A stretch of 64,000 nt of DNA from CAYPNF01 sp964411985 (GTDB lineage: Bacteria; Verrucomicrobiota; Verrucomicrobiia; Limisphaerales; J093). The stretch covers positions 16,171 through 80,170 of the forward strand of contig CAYPNF010000040.1 of assembly GCA_964411985.1 (NCBI GenBank), read 5' to 3'. This document shows, piece after piece, positions 37,777-46,311 of the stretch; the first letter of the stretch is position 1, and the number at the start of each line of letters is the position of its first letter. The notes under the pieces were generated by a model. It ran no database searches. It was not told the DNA's origin and worked only from the letters and a program-made list of their open reading frames with translations. Made by a program: the position numbers and the translations under genes.

Positions 37777-38160
37777 GTCTTCACGATACTTGGATCGCTG
37801 GTAATCGATGAATGCCGACACACTTGGTGAAAAAACCAGTAGTGCTATGGTGATGCTGAACTGAAGCGCGATACCAATCGCTAGTGGGTGCAAAGAACTT
37901 ATCAATCTTGGAAGCAGCAGCAGCAATCCCCACCCAAAAAGTCCCACCATCAACCATCTCACCCATCGATGTCCGCGCCAAATCGCATAAAACAATCCGA
38001 CTGTGATAAACCAGCTGAAAACCGATCCGATCGAAGCTGGCACAATTCCCAACCGCGCGATCTTCAGAGTAATGACGCACATGTCACCAAGTAAGGTCAC
38101 TGCAAACGCGATCAGCAATAGCGTCCGCCCGCGTTGCACTTCTTGGAGTGAGGATGCCAT
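37735..38160 (-). CDS. Cassette gene: small four-span membrane protein
   Basis: 141 aa with about four hydrophobic segments (residues 14-33, 40-62, 68-88, 95-112) and a charged C-terminal tail. No family recognised. It begins 17 bases after the attC recombination core of the preceding cassette and its 3' end runs into its own attC, the normal layout of a promoterless integron cassette. Third and last cassette of the minus-strand array. Confidence 0.7.
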   Translation of the reverse strand: MASSLQEVQRGRTLLLIAFAVTLLGDMCVITLKIARLGIVPASIGSVFSWFITVGLFYAIWRGHRWVRWLMVGLFGWGLLLLLPRLISSLHPLAIGIALQFSITIALLVFSPSVSAFIDYQRSKYREDAQPPERSELRNEH

Positions 38161-38176
38161 ACCCGTGACAAAAACG

Positions 38177-38266
38177 GCTCAACTGTGCGCCTCAGGCACC
38201 CGCGCCAGTGCTCTCCGGCATCCCAAGAAAGCGTCGTCGCGGGTTGCTTGCAGGTGCTGGTTCGGT
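38177..38266 (-). other. attC site closing cassette B
   Basis: Minus-strand cores ACCGAAC (left, a near-match to RYYYAAC) and GTTGAGC (right), 90 bp apart end to end, with partly complementary arms between them. It sits exactly between two cassette genes. The stem is the weakest of the eight sites. Confidence 0.65.
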
Positions 38267-38270
38267 GCTT

Positions 38271-38579
38271 TCATACCCTTGCGACCATTCTCTCGAAATC
38301 GGCCCATGAATCGGCCAATCGCTTCGCGACCTTCGGTTCCATGCCGATTAGCGGCAGGGCGTAGATCTTCCCATCTGGGCCAAATGCATACATCTCGCCT
38401 CCTCCATCACCAGCGAACCCATAGAATCCGGGCGCGTACTTCTCCACCTCATAGTCCTTGTTCCACCGCTCAATTTCATCAACGGGCCAAATCTCGAACC
38501 AAAGTGGAAAATCAGGTAACTCGCCGGAACGTGGTGATCCGCTTTTCAAGTAGTGCACGAAATCGTCCGGGAGCTTCAT
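38271..38579 (-). CDS. Cassette gene: SUKH (SMI1/KNR4)-like immunity protein
   Basis: 102 aa. The segment FYGFAGDGGGEMYAFGPDGKIYALPLIGM followed by a helix with ADSWADFERMV matches the core of the SUKH/SMI1-KNR4 superfamily, whose bacterial members often neutralise contact-dependent or secreted toxins. The ATG lies seven bases after the GTTCAGT core of the previous attC and the stop lies four bases before its own attC. No toxin is adjacent, as usual for cassette immunity genes. Confidence 0.7.
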   Translation of the reverse strand: MKLPDDFVHYLKSGSPRSGELPDFPLWFEIWPVDEIERWNKDYEVEKYAPGFYGFAGDGGGEMYAFGPDGKIYALPLIGMEPKVAKRLADSWADFERMVARV

Positions 38580-38585
38580 GTTTTC

Positions 38586-38675
38586 ACTGAACGACCAAGG
38601 TCATCGGGCCGCCCAAAATGCCCATGACACGGCGTAAGGCTCTTATGGCGGACCCGATGCAGCGACTGGTTCGGC
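38586..38675 (-). other. attC site closing cassette A
   Basis: Minus-strand cores GCCGAAC and GTTCAGT, 90 bp. The arms GCATCGGGTCCGCC and GGCGGCCCGATG pair with an extrahelical base, the typical attC bottom-strand geometry. Confidence 0.8.
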
Positions 38676-38687
38676 GATCCATCCATG

Positions 38688-39149
38688 TTACTTCATCTTT
38701 CGGGCTGTAGAGACATTTCTTTTCGCTCCCTTGGCGTTCTGCTTGAGGGTGCGCTCATTGTACAGGGTTACCTTTCGGCTCCATTCCAGGTCAGCATCGC
38801 CGGAAAACTCCACTTCGATGTAGGAATAGCAGAATCTCACCTTATCACATTTCACTCCTTCAGCGGCGGGGGTTGCATCGAGTAGATCCATGCTGAGGCT
38901 CCAGTCCTTAAGCGTCCAAGCCCGGACGCGGTAGGTGTCGAAGCCATCCACCAGACGCCCGAAGGTAAGGTAACCCCGGCTGTCACGGGTCAGTTCCAAC
39001 CGAACGAACTCGCCGTGGTCAGAGTAACCGATCCATACGCCAATGGCGTCCTCCCGCTCCGGCGGGATGGCTTGCGAAGCACCACAGGGTAGAGAGGTAA
39101 ACAGTGCCACCCACAGAAACACACTATAACATGCTACCCTGGCTCTCAT
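38688..39149 (-). CDS. Cassette gene: small secreted protein
   Basis: 153 aa from ATG 39149 (a second ATG at 39158 would add three residues). A signal peptide of about 26 residues (VACYSVFLWVALFTSLPC) precedes a beta-rich domain with no recognised family and a basic C-terminal tail. First cassette of the minus-strand array; its start is 7-16 bases after the GTTCGGC core of the attI-like block, so its expression probably depends on a promoter in or upstream of that block. Confidence 0.65.
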   Translation of the reverse strand: MRARVACYSVFLWVALFTSLPCGASQAIPPEREDAIGVWIGYSDHGEFVRLELTRDSRGYLTFGRLVDGFDTYRVRAWTLKDWSLSMDLLDATPAAEGVKCDKVRFCYSYIEVEFSGDADLEWSRKVTLYNERTLKQNAKGAKRNVSTARKMK

Positions 39150-39164
39150 GCTGCACATCGAAAC

Positions 39165-39294
39165 GCCGAACTGTGCTTATACGATTGCAAAACGGTTATT
39201 GACTGGCGAAAAACGGCAAACTCACCTGTGCGTAACGTGTTCAATCCCAATTGTGGTTCCCCTTATTAATCCGTTTGGCAAACGGTTAATGCAA
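39165..39294 (-). other. attI-like block heading the island 1 cassette array
   Basis: 130-bp block, homologous over its whole length to 61193-61321; the last ~42 bases before the cassettes are nearly identical (shared GCAATCGTATAAGC and terminal GTTCGGC core). It contains two CCGTTT(T/G)GC-type repeats about 90 bp apart, like the integrase-binding direct repeats of attI sites. No intI gene lies beside it. Confidence 0.6.
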
Positions 39295-39575
39295 CTAAAA
39301 AAGATTGCGGCTTTACGGGACCGCCCTGCAGCCCAGCCCCCCCATGATCATCGGCGCGTGGGTCGAGGCGTTAGGATGCGTCGCCTCGGCGAGTTCGCTC
39401 CGGGCCTTCGGCGCTGGAACTGAAGCCGCGTAAAACGGTTTATAGGGCGTTTTGTGCTGCGGACTGGTAAATGGGCGGTTGGAGGTCTTCAAACGCGTCC
39501 TGGGGCGTTTTAGGGGTACTCAAGGGCATTTTCTTTGAGTATCTGGTCCTAAAAGTACTCACAACAAGAGACTTA

Positions 39576-39590
39576 CAACAATATTTGTTG
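39576..39590 (+). promoter_or_regulatory. Palindromic operator-like site
   Basis: CAACAATATTTGTTG, a variant of the AACAAATATTTGTT palindrome found upstream of the serine recombinase. Confidence 0.35.
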
Positions 39591-39767
39591 AAGTTACCGC
39601 GCTTTTGGCCTTTCCCCTCTCTAAACAGCAAACGTGTTGCACAAATGTCTACTAATTAAACTTTTATGCATGAAATCCTTTAGAGAGGCGGAAAAGTCCG
39701 AGCCTCAATGCGTGCGGATGGCGGAGATTTGCTCGATGCACTCAGGTTTTAGCAAATCCGGGGGTGA

Positions 39768-39781
39768 AACAAACATTTGTT
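39768..39781 (+). promoter_or_regulatory. Palindromic operator-like site
   Basis: AACAAACATTTGTT, the exact reverse complement of the site at 35642. Confidence 0.4.
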
Positions 39782-39926
39782 AAACCGGCCTGGAGGGAAA
39801 ATATACCTAAGCAAGTCGCTTGGGAGGATATCCCGCTTCAAATGGTGAACTAAGGTGGGCGGGGCATACGTGAGCGGTTTCAGACCTTCGGCGGGAGTTT
39901 ACTGGTATAACGTTTCTGGGGGAGGT

Positions 39927-40850
39927 TCAGACAAGCTTGGGCACAAGTAGACCAACTGACTTTTTAGTTTGCGGCCCAATCCAACGATTCGATGGACGAG
40001 GCGGGCCTTTGACGGGCAGTTTGGCGGCAAAGTCGATCAGGACGGGTCTGCGCCCGCTCGGCGGTAAGAGCATGAGTTTCGGATTTGGCTTTTCGAACTT
40101 GAGGGCCAGACTGCGGTACACTTCGTAGCAGGTGGTGATTTTGGGCATTTTCATCCGCGCCCCTTTTGGCACCGTGAACACTGACTTGAGCTTATTCTCG
40201 GTGAGCTGGAACTCCAGCCTGACATAGCGCACTGCGAGCCCAGGCAAGGGTTGGTGTCTGCCATTCGCGCTGACTTCGCCCTTAGCAACCTTGTCGTAAG
40301 CATTGATCGTCAGCTCTGAGCCTTTCCAGGTGACACCCGTGATCCGCCCAAACTTCCGGTGTAAGTCCACAGCCTCCGTCAGCGCCAGATCCTGGTGATT
40401 CGTCGCAAAGTGCCCCAGGAATGTGTGCACCGGCTCCGCTTCAAAGTGCCACACCAGATCTAGCCTTTCCAAAAAGGGGCCCTTGCCAATGGAGAAACCT
40501 TTCTGTTTCAGGCAAAGCTTTACCCTCCTAAGTGCTTTGTCGATCTCCGCCTGTTGCCATATCAGCTTTGAGTTATCGCCTCTGAAAAGCACCTTGGGAA
40601 GTGAGACGTTGATCCGAACTCGCATCCAAGGGAATCCTTTGCCGGGTTTGGGTTGGTACTTAATTCCCAAATCCCACTCATCATCTCTAACCGAACGCCG
40701 AATGGGAGTATTTACGTCTTCCAAGTCGCTACTCTGGGCCCAATAACGGTCCGACAGTTCTCGTGGATATGGGACCTTATCGGTTGGCTTTAGTTCCACC
40801 GACTTTGGCGGTTGAGTGAGCTCGAAGACTGCTCCTATCGTATCGATCAT
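39927..40850 (-). CDS. Rep-like protein (rolling-circle/G2P-type initiator, tentative)
   Basis: 307 aa. The opening MIDTIGAVFEL, a central LDLVWHFEA segment and the late VRYVRLEFQLTENKL strand-helix recall replication initiators of the filamentous-phage G2P/phage X type. I cannot assign the catalytic tyrosines with certainty. C-terminal ~60 residues are Pro/Lys-rich. It sits inside island 1 next to repeat-rich non-coding DNA, which fits a replication role. A phage-derived protein of another function remains possible. Confidence 0.4.
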   Translation of the reverse strand: MIDTIGAVFELTQPPKSVELKPTDKVPYPRELSDRYWAQSSDLEDVNTPIRRSVRDDEWDLGIKYQPKPGKGFPWMRVRINVSLPKVLFRGDNSKLIWQQAEIDKALRRVKLCLKQKGFSIGKGPFLERLDLVWHFEAEPVHTFLGHFATNHQDLALTEAVDLHRKFGRITGVTWKGSELTINAYDKVAKGEVSANGRHQPLPGLAVRYVRLEFQLTENKLKSVFTVPKGARMKMPKITTCYEVYRSLALKFEKPNPKLMLLPPSGRRPVLIDFAAKLPVKGPPRPSNRWIGPQTKKSVGLLVPKLV

Positions 40851-40977
40851 GCTAACTGATTACCTAAACTGCTTGGAAGATCCCAACAAATATTCCTTTT
40901 ACCTCCCTGTTCCTTGGGTTTACTACCTCCTCCCTTTTCACTTCACCCTCATTATCAACTTGTCTTAGTAATCTACT

Positions 40978-41010
40978 CCCTCTGTCTCTGTCTCTGTCTC
41001 TGTCTCTTCT
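40978..41010 (+). repeat. TCTCTG hexanucleotide microsatellite in a pyrimidine-rich tract
   Basis: About four to five units of TCTCTG inside a pyrimidine-rich stretch (roughly 40910-41035). It lies in the 330-bp divergent gap 40851-41177 between the Rep-like and serine recombinase genes, which holds no gene. Confidence 0.8.
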
Positions 41011-41150
41011 TTATTCTATTCTTCTCTTAATTGGGATAAGGTTACACTGAGCAGGAACCGCACGGGATCAAAAACCGAGCTGAAGTCTCTATCCAGGCCG
41101 TACTTTTAAATAAAATTATCATTTGCAAATGAACATTTGCATTTGACACA

Positions 41151-41164
41151 AACAAATATTTGTT
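41151..41164 (+). promoter_or_regulatory. Perfect palindrome AACAAATATTTGTT upstream of the serine recombinase
   Basis: A perfect 14-bp dyad 13 bases before the recombinase ATG, next to another dyad ATTTGCAAAT (41121). It is well placed to act as an operator or recombinase-binding site. Confidence 0.5.
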
Positions 41165-41177
41165 TCATTCTCACAGC

Positions 41178-41834
41178 ATGAAGTTGCGATTTGTGTCCTA
41201 CTACCGGGTGAGCACCGACAAGCAAGGTTTGGATGGTAATGGCATGGAGGCCCAGCGACAGGCGGTGAGCCGGTACTTGACCTCGCTCGACTGCGAACTG
41301 CTTGGCAGCTTCGAAGAAGTCGAGAGCGGCGCGAACAATGAGCGCCCTCAGCTGCAAGCCGCGCTGGCTCTGGCGAAAGCGCGAAAAGCGATTCTTGTAA
41401 TCGCCAAACTTGACCGAATCTCCCGTTGCGCTTCCTTTCTCCTTCAATTGCAGGATAGCGGGGTTGATTTTGTCGCGTGCGACATGCCTAACGCCGACAA
41501 GTTCACTGTGGGGATTCTCGCTCTGGTGGCACAAAGAGAGCGTGAGCTGATTTCGCAGCGAACCCGGGCTGGGCTTGCCATAGCAAAACAACGAGGGGTG
41601 ACTTTGGGGAATCCGAACGCATCAGCAGCCTTAAAGAAAGCCCAGGCTGTCATTCAGGACCGGAAAAAGTGCTTTGCCGCCAGCGCTATCACGTCTATCC
41701 GCGAGATTCAAAGCACCGGAATATCGAGCTTGAACCGAATTGCTGATTGCATGAACAAACGCGGTGAAAAAACGTCGCGGGGCGGACGGTGGACAGCGAC
41801 GGCGATAAAACGGGTCCTAAGTGCTGTTCACTGA
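41178..41834 (+). CDS. Serine recombinase (resolvase/invertase family)
   Basis: 218 aa from ATG 41178 (longer frame to 41160 overlaps the palindrome). N-terminal catalytic domain: nucleophile serine in YYRVSTDKQ, then LVIAKLDRISR and the long E helix QRERELISQRTRAGLA. A C-terminal helix-turn-helix region follows (about 165-215). The family cuts and rejoins DNA at paired sites. Small size suggests a resolvase or invertase of the element rather than a large serine integrase. Gene lies between the cassette-array side and the tyrosine recombinase of island 1. Confidence 0.88.
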   Translation: MKLRFVSYYRVSTDKQGLDGNGMEAQRQAVSRYLTSLDCELLGSFEEVESGANNERPQLQAALALAKARKAILVIAKLDRISRCASFLLQLQDSGVDFVACDMPNADKFTVGILALVAQRERELISQRTRAGLAIAKQRGVTLGNPNASAALKKAQAVIQDRKKCFAASAITSIREIQSTGISSLNRIADCMNKRGEKTSRGGRWTATAIKRVLSAVH

Positions 41835-41971
41835 GCAATCATTCTTCAGGCGCGTTTTGGGCGCGCAAAGGCTAGACTGATGCGTGGCAGAGCATCAGGC
41901 TTGGGCAAGGGATAAGATCCCAGCTAAAAGCGATGACTGCGGAAAGGGTTGTTCGAACTTGCGGACGCCAG

Positions 41972-43324
41972 TCATTTTGACACCTGCCCTTGACCGTGCT
42001 TGAGCATGGTCAGCTCCTTGTGAAGTCTCTTCATACTGTCGGCGTTTTCCTCCTCCGCCTTCTTCCTCTCAGCACGATCTGCCTGGATTTCCTCGCGGAG
42101 CTTGCTGATTGCTTCCGCTCCATCTGTTCCCGCGACGTTGAACTCCTTGATGACTTCTGGGTCAAATGCGGCAGGCCGACCAGTAATCCGGCTTCCCGGA
42201 ACAACCGACCAATACCGCACGGCAGCATCACGACTAACCAGCGTATTGTAATGGGCATGCAACATGCGTGGACTCTCATGGCCAAGTTCTGTGGATGTGG
42301 TAGCGGCGTTTCGAAACAAAGCAAGGTGGTAGCTCGCGCAGGAATGCCTCATCGCGTTCTGCTTCCAAGTCAATGACAGTGGTCGAAGCAGCTTCTTCAT
42401 GCGATAATACACCGGTTTGGGCACGAGCTTTTCAGCCTCAAAAGCGGGGGTCCTGTCCTTCACAAAAGGCTCAAGCCATCTCTTGAGGTTGGGTAAAATC
42501 GTAACAGTCCTCCGACTCGCGGTCTTTGACTTCTCTGGCTCCACGCTGATGTGTCCCTCTTCAGGTCTCACGTCTCGCCACTGTAACCGTTCCAGTTCAC
42601 AAGAGCGCAAACCAGCAAATAGCCCGATGGCAAGGTAGGGAACCAGCGCTCTGTCTTTGCGGGAGGCCCAGAGCAGGAGACGATAGGCATCAATTGCCTT
42701 GAAGACTCCCGGTTTGGTCCCCGGAACGATGGGGCGCACGGTCCTCAGGATAGGGTTCTCCTTACACCACTTCTGGCTTACGGCAAAATTGAAGACGAGG
42801 CCAATCTCTCGTCTGTAATTCTTAACCGTTTGCTTGTTGCTGCTGAGGCCGTACAGCCATTCACTCATCTCGCTGGGCACAATATCGGTGATGGCTCGGT
42901 CCCCGAACTTACCACAAAACCTTGAGAATTTGCACGTTAGCTCCTTGAGGTATTTTGGACGGACTCCGGCTCGCTCCTTCTGTTTGAGTAACTCTGAAAC
43001 CACCTCGCGCACCGCTTTCCGGCCACCATCCGGCTGGGCGCGGTCAATGAAGTAGGAAACAGCATGATTAAGCGAGACGCCATGGGGCTTGAGTCTCTTG
43101 AAACATTCCTCAGCCTCAAGCAGCTGTTGCTGACTTAGCAGGAGGCCGGTCTCTCCATGCTTATCTCGGTGCCGTTGAGCGAGCGCGGCGTGTTCGTTTG
43201 CGGCCACCTTCGTGCGGAAGAACTTCCGCCTCCGCTTGCCATCGACGATGCCAACCTCCACTCCCCAGCTGATACTGCCGCTCTTGTTGGTGCGTTTATA
43301 GACTCTAGCTGCCTTGCTTCGCAT
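41972..43324 (-). CDS. Tyrosine recombinase/integrase of island 1
   Basis: 450 aa. N-terminal SAM-like core-binding domain (about 85-190). Catalytic domain with first Arg in AGLRSCELERLQW, AMRHSCASYH (Arg-His; the usual first His of H-x-x-R is Asn), GHESPRMLHAHYN containing the late His and the nucleophile Tyr. A coiled-coil C-terminal tail rich in Glu/Lys (about 400-445) is unusual. It lacks the features expected of an integron integrase by length and context. The start is about 100 bp from the putative right attachment site, as expected for an integrase. Confidence 0.88.
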   Translation of the reverse strand: MRSKAARVYKRTNKSGSISWGVEVGIVDGKRRRKFFRTKVAANEHAALAQRHRDKHGETGLLLSQQQLLEAEECFKRLKPHGVSLNHAVSYFIDRAQPDGGRKAVREVVSELLKQKERAGVRPKYLKELTCKFSRFCGKFGDRAITDIVPSEMSEWLYGLSSNKQTVKNYRREIGLVFNFAVSQKWCKENPILRTVRPIVPGTKPGVFKAIDAYRLLLWASRKDRALVPYLAIGLFAGLRSCELERLQWRDVRPEEGHISVEPEKSKTASRRTVTILPNLKRWLEPFVKDRTPAFEAEKLVPKPVYYRMKKLLRPLSLTWKQNAMRHSCASYHLALFRNAATTSTELGHESPRMLHAHYNTLVSRDAAVRYWSVVPGSRITGRPAAFDPEVIKEFNVAGTDGAEAISKLREEIQADRAERKKAEEENADSMKRLHKELTMLKHGQGQVSK

Positions 43325-43425
43325 AGTGCCGTGTCAGTTTCAGTATTCGGATCGGATTATTGTCACTCTTAGGGCACTCGCTCAAGATAATCCTTGAATT
43401 GCTGAACAATATCGAAAAAAGCCAT

Positions 43426-43449
43426 CAGTTCGTGAAACTGCTCAAGTAG
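43426..43449 (+). other. Putative attachment site (right end of island 1)
   Basis: Near-copy of the isochorismatase gene 3' end (22 of 24 positions). The preceding in-frame codons also read as a plausible C-terminal helix (ELLNNIEKSHQFVKLLK then stop) similar in spacing to the intact gene's end. Confidence 0.55.
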
Positions 43450-43552
43450 AGCGCGGAACTTGGCGGGAAGGCCGGAAACGGTTAATGGAATAGCCGCGGG
43501 AAAGCACAAAAAGCACAGCGACGGGGAAGTAGGTCGCTCTGTTCCAAAGCCA

Positions 43553-43831
43553 TTAGTTACGGGTTCTTGGCTTTGCTTGCCTGCGGCGCGCGCGAAGGCG
43601 TCGAATGGCCTTCGCAACGGTGGTCTCGTCGGTTGTCGTCAGCACCGGGAGGCTGAGTGCTGCTGCGCTAAGCGAGTGCACCCGTTCTGGGGTCAGCCGA
43701 GTGCGCTTGCGCAGGACAACCAGGCTGTTGACATAGCTCACCTCAAGCTGGTCCCCAGCCCCAATTCCAGCTCGTTTGCGGATGGCTGCAGGGATCACAA
43801 CCTGGCCTTTGGCAGTCACCTTCGTAACCAT
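43553..43831 (-). CDS. AbrB/MazE/SpoVT-type DNA-binding protein (antitoxin-like)
   Basis: 92 aa from ATG 43831, where the swapped-hairpin AbrB domain begins (TKVTAKGQVVIPAAIRKRAGIGAGDQLEV). A helical, basic C-terminal tail follows. The family serves as antitoxins or transition-state regulators. No PIN or other toxin gene is next to it, so it is an orphan antitoxin or a regulator. Confidence 0.8.
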   Translation of the reverse strand: MVTKVTAKGQVVIPAAIRKRAGIGAGDQLEVSYVNSLVVLRKRTRLTPERVHSLSAAALSLPVLTTTDETTVAKAIRRLRARRRQAKPRTRN

Positions 43832-43940
43832 GGGGTAATCATATCGCGACAGGTGCCATTGGTCACGCCACTTTTGGACACACCGACTCCGGTGCACGGC
43901 GGCAGGTGGCGGAATTCGCACGCCTGCTGCCGGAGGCGCG

Positions 43941-44000
43941 GTGTTGACCCGCAGAAGTGGATCTGACAGGGTGACTCACAGAAGCAGGGAAAAGGAAACC
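43941..44000 (+). promoter_or_regulatory. Leader shared with the gene at 36876
   Basis: TTGACC hexamer, GTGGATCTGACAGGGT and AAAGG before ATG 44001, matching the leader at 36814-36875. Confidence 0.5.
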
Positions 44001-46058
44001 ATGAGACGATTTTTGATGTTGGGTTTGGTACTGCTGTGGGCGGTAATGCCTCGGATGGCGAAGGCGGCACAGCTTGGTGCCTTCTATTACGAAACGAACG
44101 ACTCAGGTGTTACGATTACCGGCTACGTAGGGCCTGGGGGATGGGTGACGATCCCCAGCATGATCAACGGCGACGCGGTCACAAGCATAGCGGATTACGC
44201 GCTTTCCTATTCTGTGACCTGCGTGACCGTTCCTAGTAGCATCACTAACATCGGGGACTACGCGTTCCGCCTGTGTGACTTCCTGGGCTATATAGAGGTT
44301 GATTCGCTCAACATCGCCTACTGCAGTGTAGACGGAGTCCTGTTCGATAAGAGCCAAACAACACTGATCCGATGCCCTCAGCAAAAAGCCGGATCTTATC
44401 TAATTCCCAAGAGTGTCATCAGCATCCGGAAAGGGGCGTTTGCGGGTTGCGTCAGTCTCGCCAACTTGACGATACTGGAGGGCGTTGAGAGCATTGGAGA
44501 CTCGGCGTTCGGTCGCTGCACGAGCCTGACGAGTATTCTGATTCCCAACAGCGTCATCAGCATGGGGGACCATGTGTTCGATTCGTGCACCAGTCTGACC
44601 AACGTCACCATCCCGGAGGGCGTCAAGAACCTAGGGGCGGGCACGTTCTCCTTTTGCAGCAGTCTGGTTCACCTCACGATCCCCAACGGTGTAACCAACA
44701 TCGGGCACGGCGCGTTCTATAACTGCAGCGGTTTGGTGGACCTCGCGATTCCCACCAGCGTAACCACCATCGGAGAAGATGCCTTCTTCGACTGCGGCAG
44801 TCTGGTTCACCTCACCTTCCCCAACAGCGTCACCAGGATCGAGAGCGGTACGCTCTCCAACTGCACCAATCTGACCAGCGTGACAATCCCCAACAGTGTT
44901 ACTAGCATTGGGGACCGTGCATTCACTTCCTGCCATAGGCTGACCGGCGTGACAATTCCCGACAGCGTAACCAACGTTGGGAATTACGCGTTTTCTCGCT
45001 GCTGGAGTCTCGGTAGCATCACAATCCCCAACAGTGTCCATCACATCGGTGACTCTGCATTCAGCTGGTGTGTGAGTCTGGTCACCGCCACGATAGGCGA
45101 CGCCGTCACAGAAATCCCGAGCGATGCTTTTTATGGTTGTAGTAGCCTGACTAGCGTTGTGATCCCCAGCAGCGTTATCAACATCGCGGCGCAGGCATTC
45201 CATCTTTGCACCAGCCTGACCGTTATCACTGTGGAGACACTGAACCCCGTCTATAGCAGTTTGGATGGCGTCTTGTTCGACAAGAGTCAGGCTATGCTGA
45301 TCCGGTATCCGGCGGGTAGGATCGGTAGTTACATAATCCCGAACGCCGTCACTAACATTGGGGTGGCAGCCTTCGAGTACTGCAAGGGCCTGACTAGTGT
45401 GACAATCCCCAACAGTGTCACCAGCGTCGGGGGGTGGGCATTCGCTCGCTGCAACTCGCTGACTGGTGTGACGATCCCCAATAATGTCACGTGGGTTGGG
45501 GAGGCCGCTTTCCATCAATGCCCCGGCCTGGCCAGCGTCACCGTCGGCAACGGCGTCGCCAGTATCAATAGAATCACGTTCGATTCTTGCACCAATCTGA
45601 CTAGCATCATCCTCGGCAGCAGGGTCAGCGTCATCGAAAGCGGCGCGTTCGGCAATTGCACCGAACTGAGAGGAGCCTACTTCGAGGACAGCGTCCCCAA
45701 ACTTACGGCGGACGGAGGGTACGAGGCCTTCGCAGGTGACACCAACGCGACTGTCTATTACCTGCCGGGGAGAGGAGGCTGGGGCAAGACTTTTGGTGGG
45801 CGCCCCACAGCACCGTGGGTGCCTGCGAACCTGCTGATCCTGAATAACGGTCCTAGCTTTGGTCTTCAGACCAACGGGTTCAGCTTCCTCATCTCTTGCG
45901 CAACAAACCTCTCTGTCGTCGTTGAAGCCACCGCCAGCCTCACGAGCCCAGTTTGGGTCCCACTCCTGACTAACCACCTTTCGGACGGGGCTCTCAGCTT
46001 CGCCGATTCCCAGTGGGCGAACTACGCAACACGGTTCTACCGAGTCCGATCTCCTTAG
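44001..46058 (+). CDS. BspA-type leucine-rich-repeat surface protein
   Basis: 685 aa from ATG 44001 (signal peptide LMLGLVLLWAVMPRMAKA; a longer frame to 43941 covers the conserved leader). About twenty BspA/LRR_5 repeats of 23 residues on the theme SVTSIGDRAFTSCHRLTGVTIP. A DSVPKLTADGGYEAFAGDTN cap follows, then the C-terminal FYR module. Such proteins are surface adhesins in other bacteria. The C-terminal ~190 residues are nearly identical to those of the next gene, suggesting tandem duplication or gene conversion. Confidence 0.88.
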   Translation: MRRFLMLGLVLLWAVMPRMAKAAQLGAFYYETNDSGVTITGYVGPGGWVTIPSMINGDAVTSIADYALSYSVTCVTVPSSITNIGDYAFRLCDFLGYIEVDSLNIAYCSVDGVLFDKSQTTLIRCPQQKAGSYLIPKSVISIRKGAFAGCVSLANLTILEGVESIGDSAFGRCTSLTSILIPNSVISMGDHVFDSCTSLTNVTIPEGVKNLGAGTFSFCSSLVHLTIPNGVTNIGHGAFYNCSGLVDLAIPTSVTTIGEDAFFDCGSLVHLTFPNSVTRIESGTLSNCTNLTSVTIPNSVTSIGDRAFTSCHRLTGVTIPDSVTNVGNYAFSRCWSLGSITIPNSVHHIGDSAFSWCVSLVTATIGDAVTEIPSDAFYGCSSLTSVVIPSSVINIAAQAFHLCTSLTVITVETLNPVYSSLDGVLFDKSQAMLIRYPAGRIGSYIIPNAVTNIGVAAFEYCKGLTSVTIPNSVTSVGGWAFARCNSLTGVTIPNNVTWVGEAAFHQCPGLASVTVGNGVASINRITFDSCTNLTSIILGSRVSVIESGAFGNCTELRGAYFEDSVPKLTADGGYEAFAGDTNATVYYLPGRGGWGKTFGGRPTAPWVPANLLILNNGPSFGLQTNGFSFLISCATNLSVVVEATASLTSPVWVPLLTNHLSDGALSFADSQWANYATRFYRVRSP

Positions 46059-46311
46059 AGCCTGTCTTGACGTAGAAATCCCGCATCCGTTCTGTCCCAT
46101 AACAGACTTGGATTTGGTTGAGGTTCCCAGGTATCCAAGCGAACCGAGGTGTCGGTGACTTGATTGATCCCGTCAGGGGGGCCTACAAGGTGCAATCGTC
46201 GCCGTTTTGGTACAGACTTGGATCCGGTTCAATGTGACGGGACCTAGAATGAACTCCCAAGCGAGAGCTTGCGTCACTTGGTAAGGGTGGTTACCTTTAC
46301 AAGCATTCAAC

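Larger units (their letters stand above)
39295..39926 (-). other. Non-coding, repeat-rich gap beside the Rep-like gene
   Basis: No gene seen. It contains three GGGC(G/A)TTTT repeats (39445, 39503, 39524), an inverted repeat TACTCAA...TTGAGTA (39517-39541), and two AACAAA-type palindromes (39576, 39768). Such structure just downstream of a Rep-like gene could be a replication origin, which is an inference. Confidence 0.4.

Noticed and set aside
43369..43617. An 82-aa minus-strand reading frame over the right attachment site
   Set aside because: No family or composition support, and it overlaps both the AbrB-type gene and the putative attachment site.
44631..46100. 489-aa minus-strand frame across the BspA-like repeats
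   Set aside because: Repetitive antisense of the LRR repeats; no independent features.
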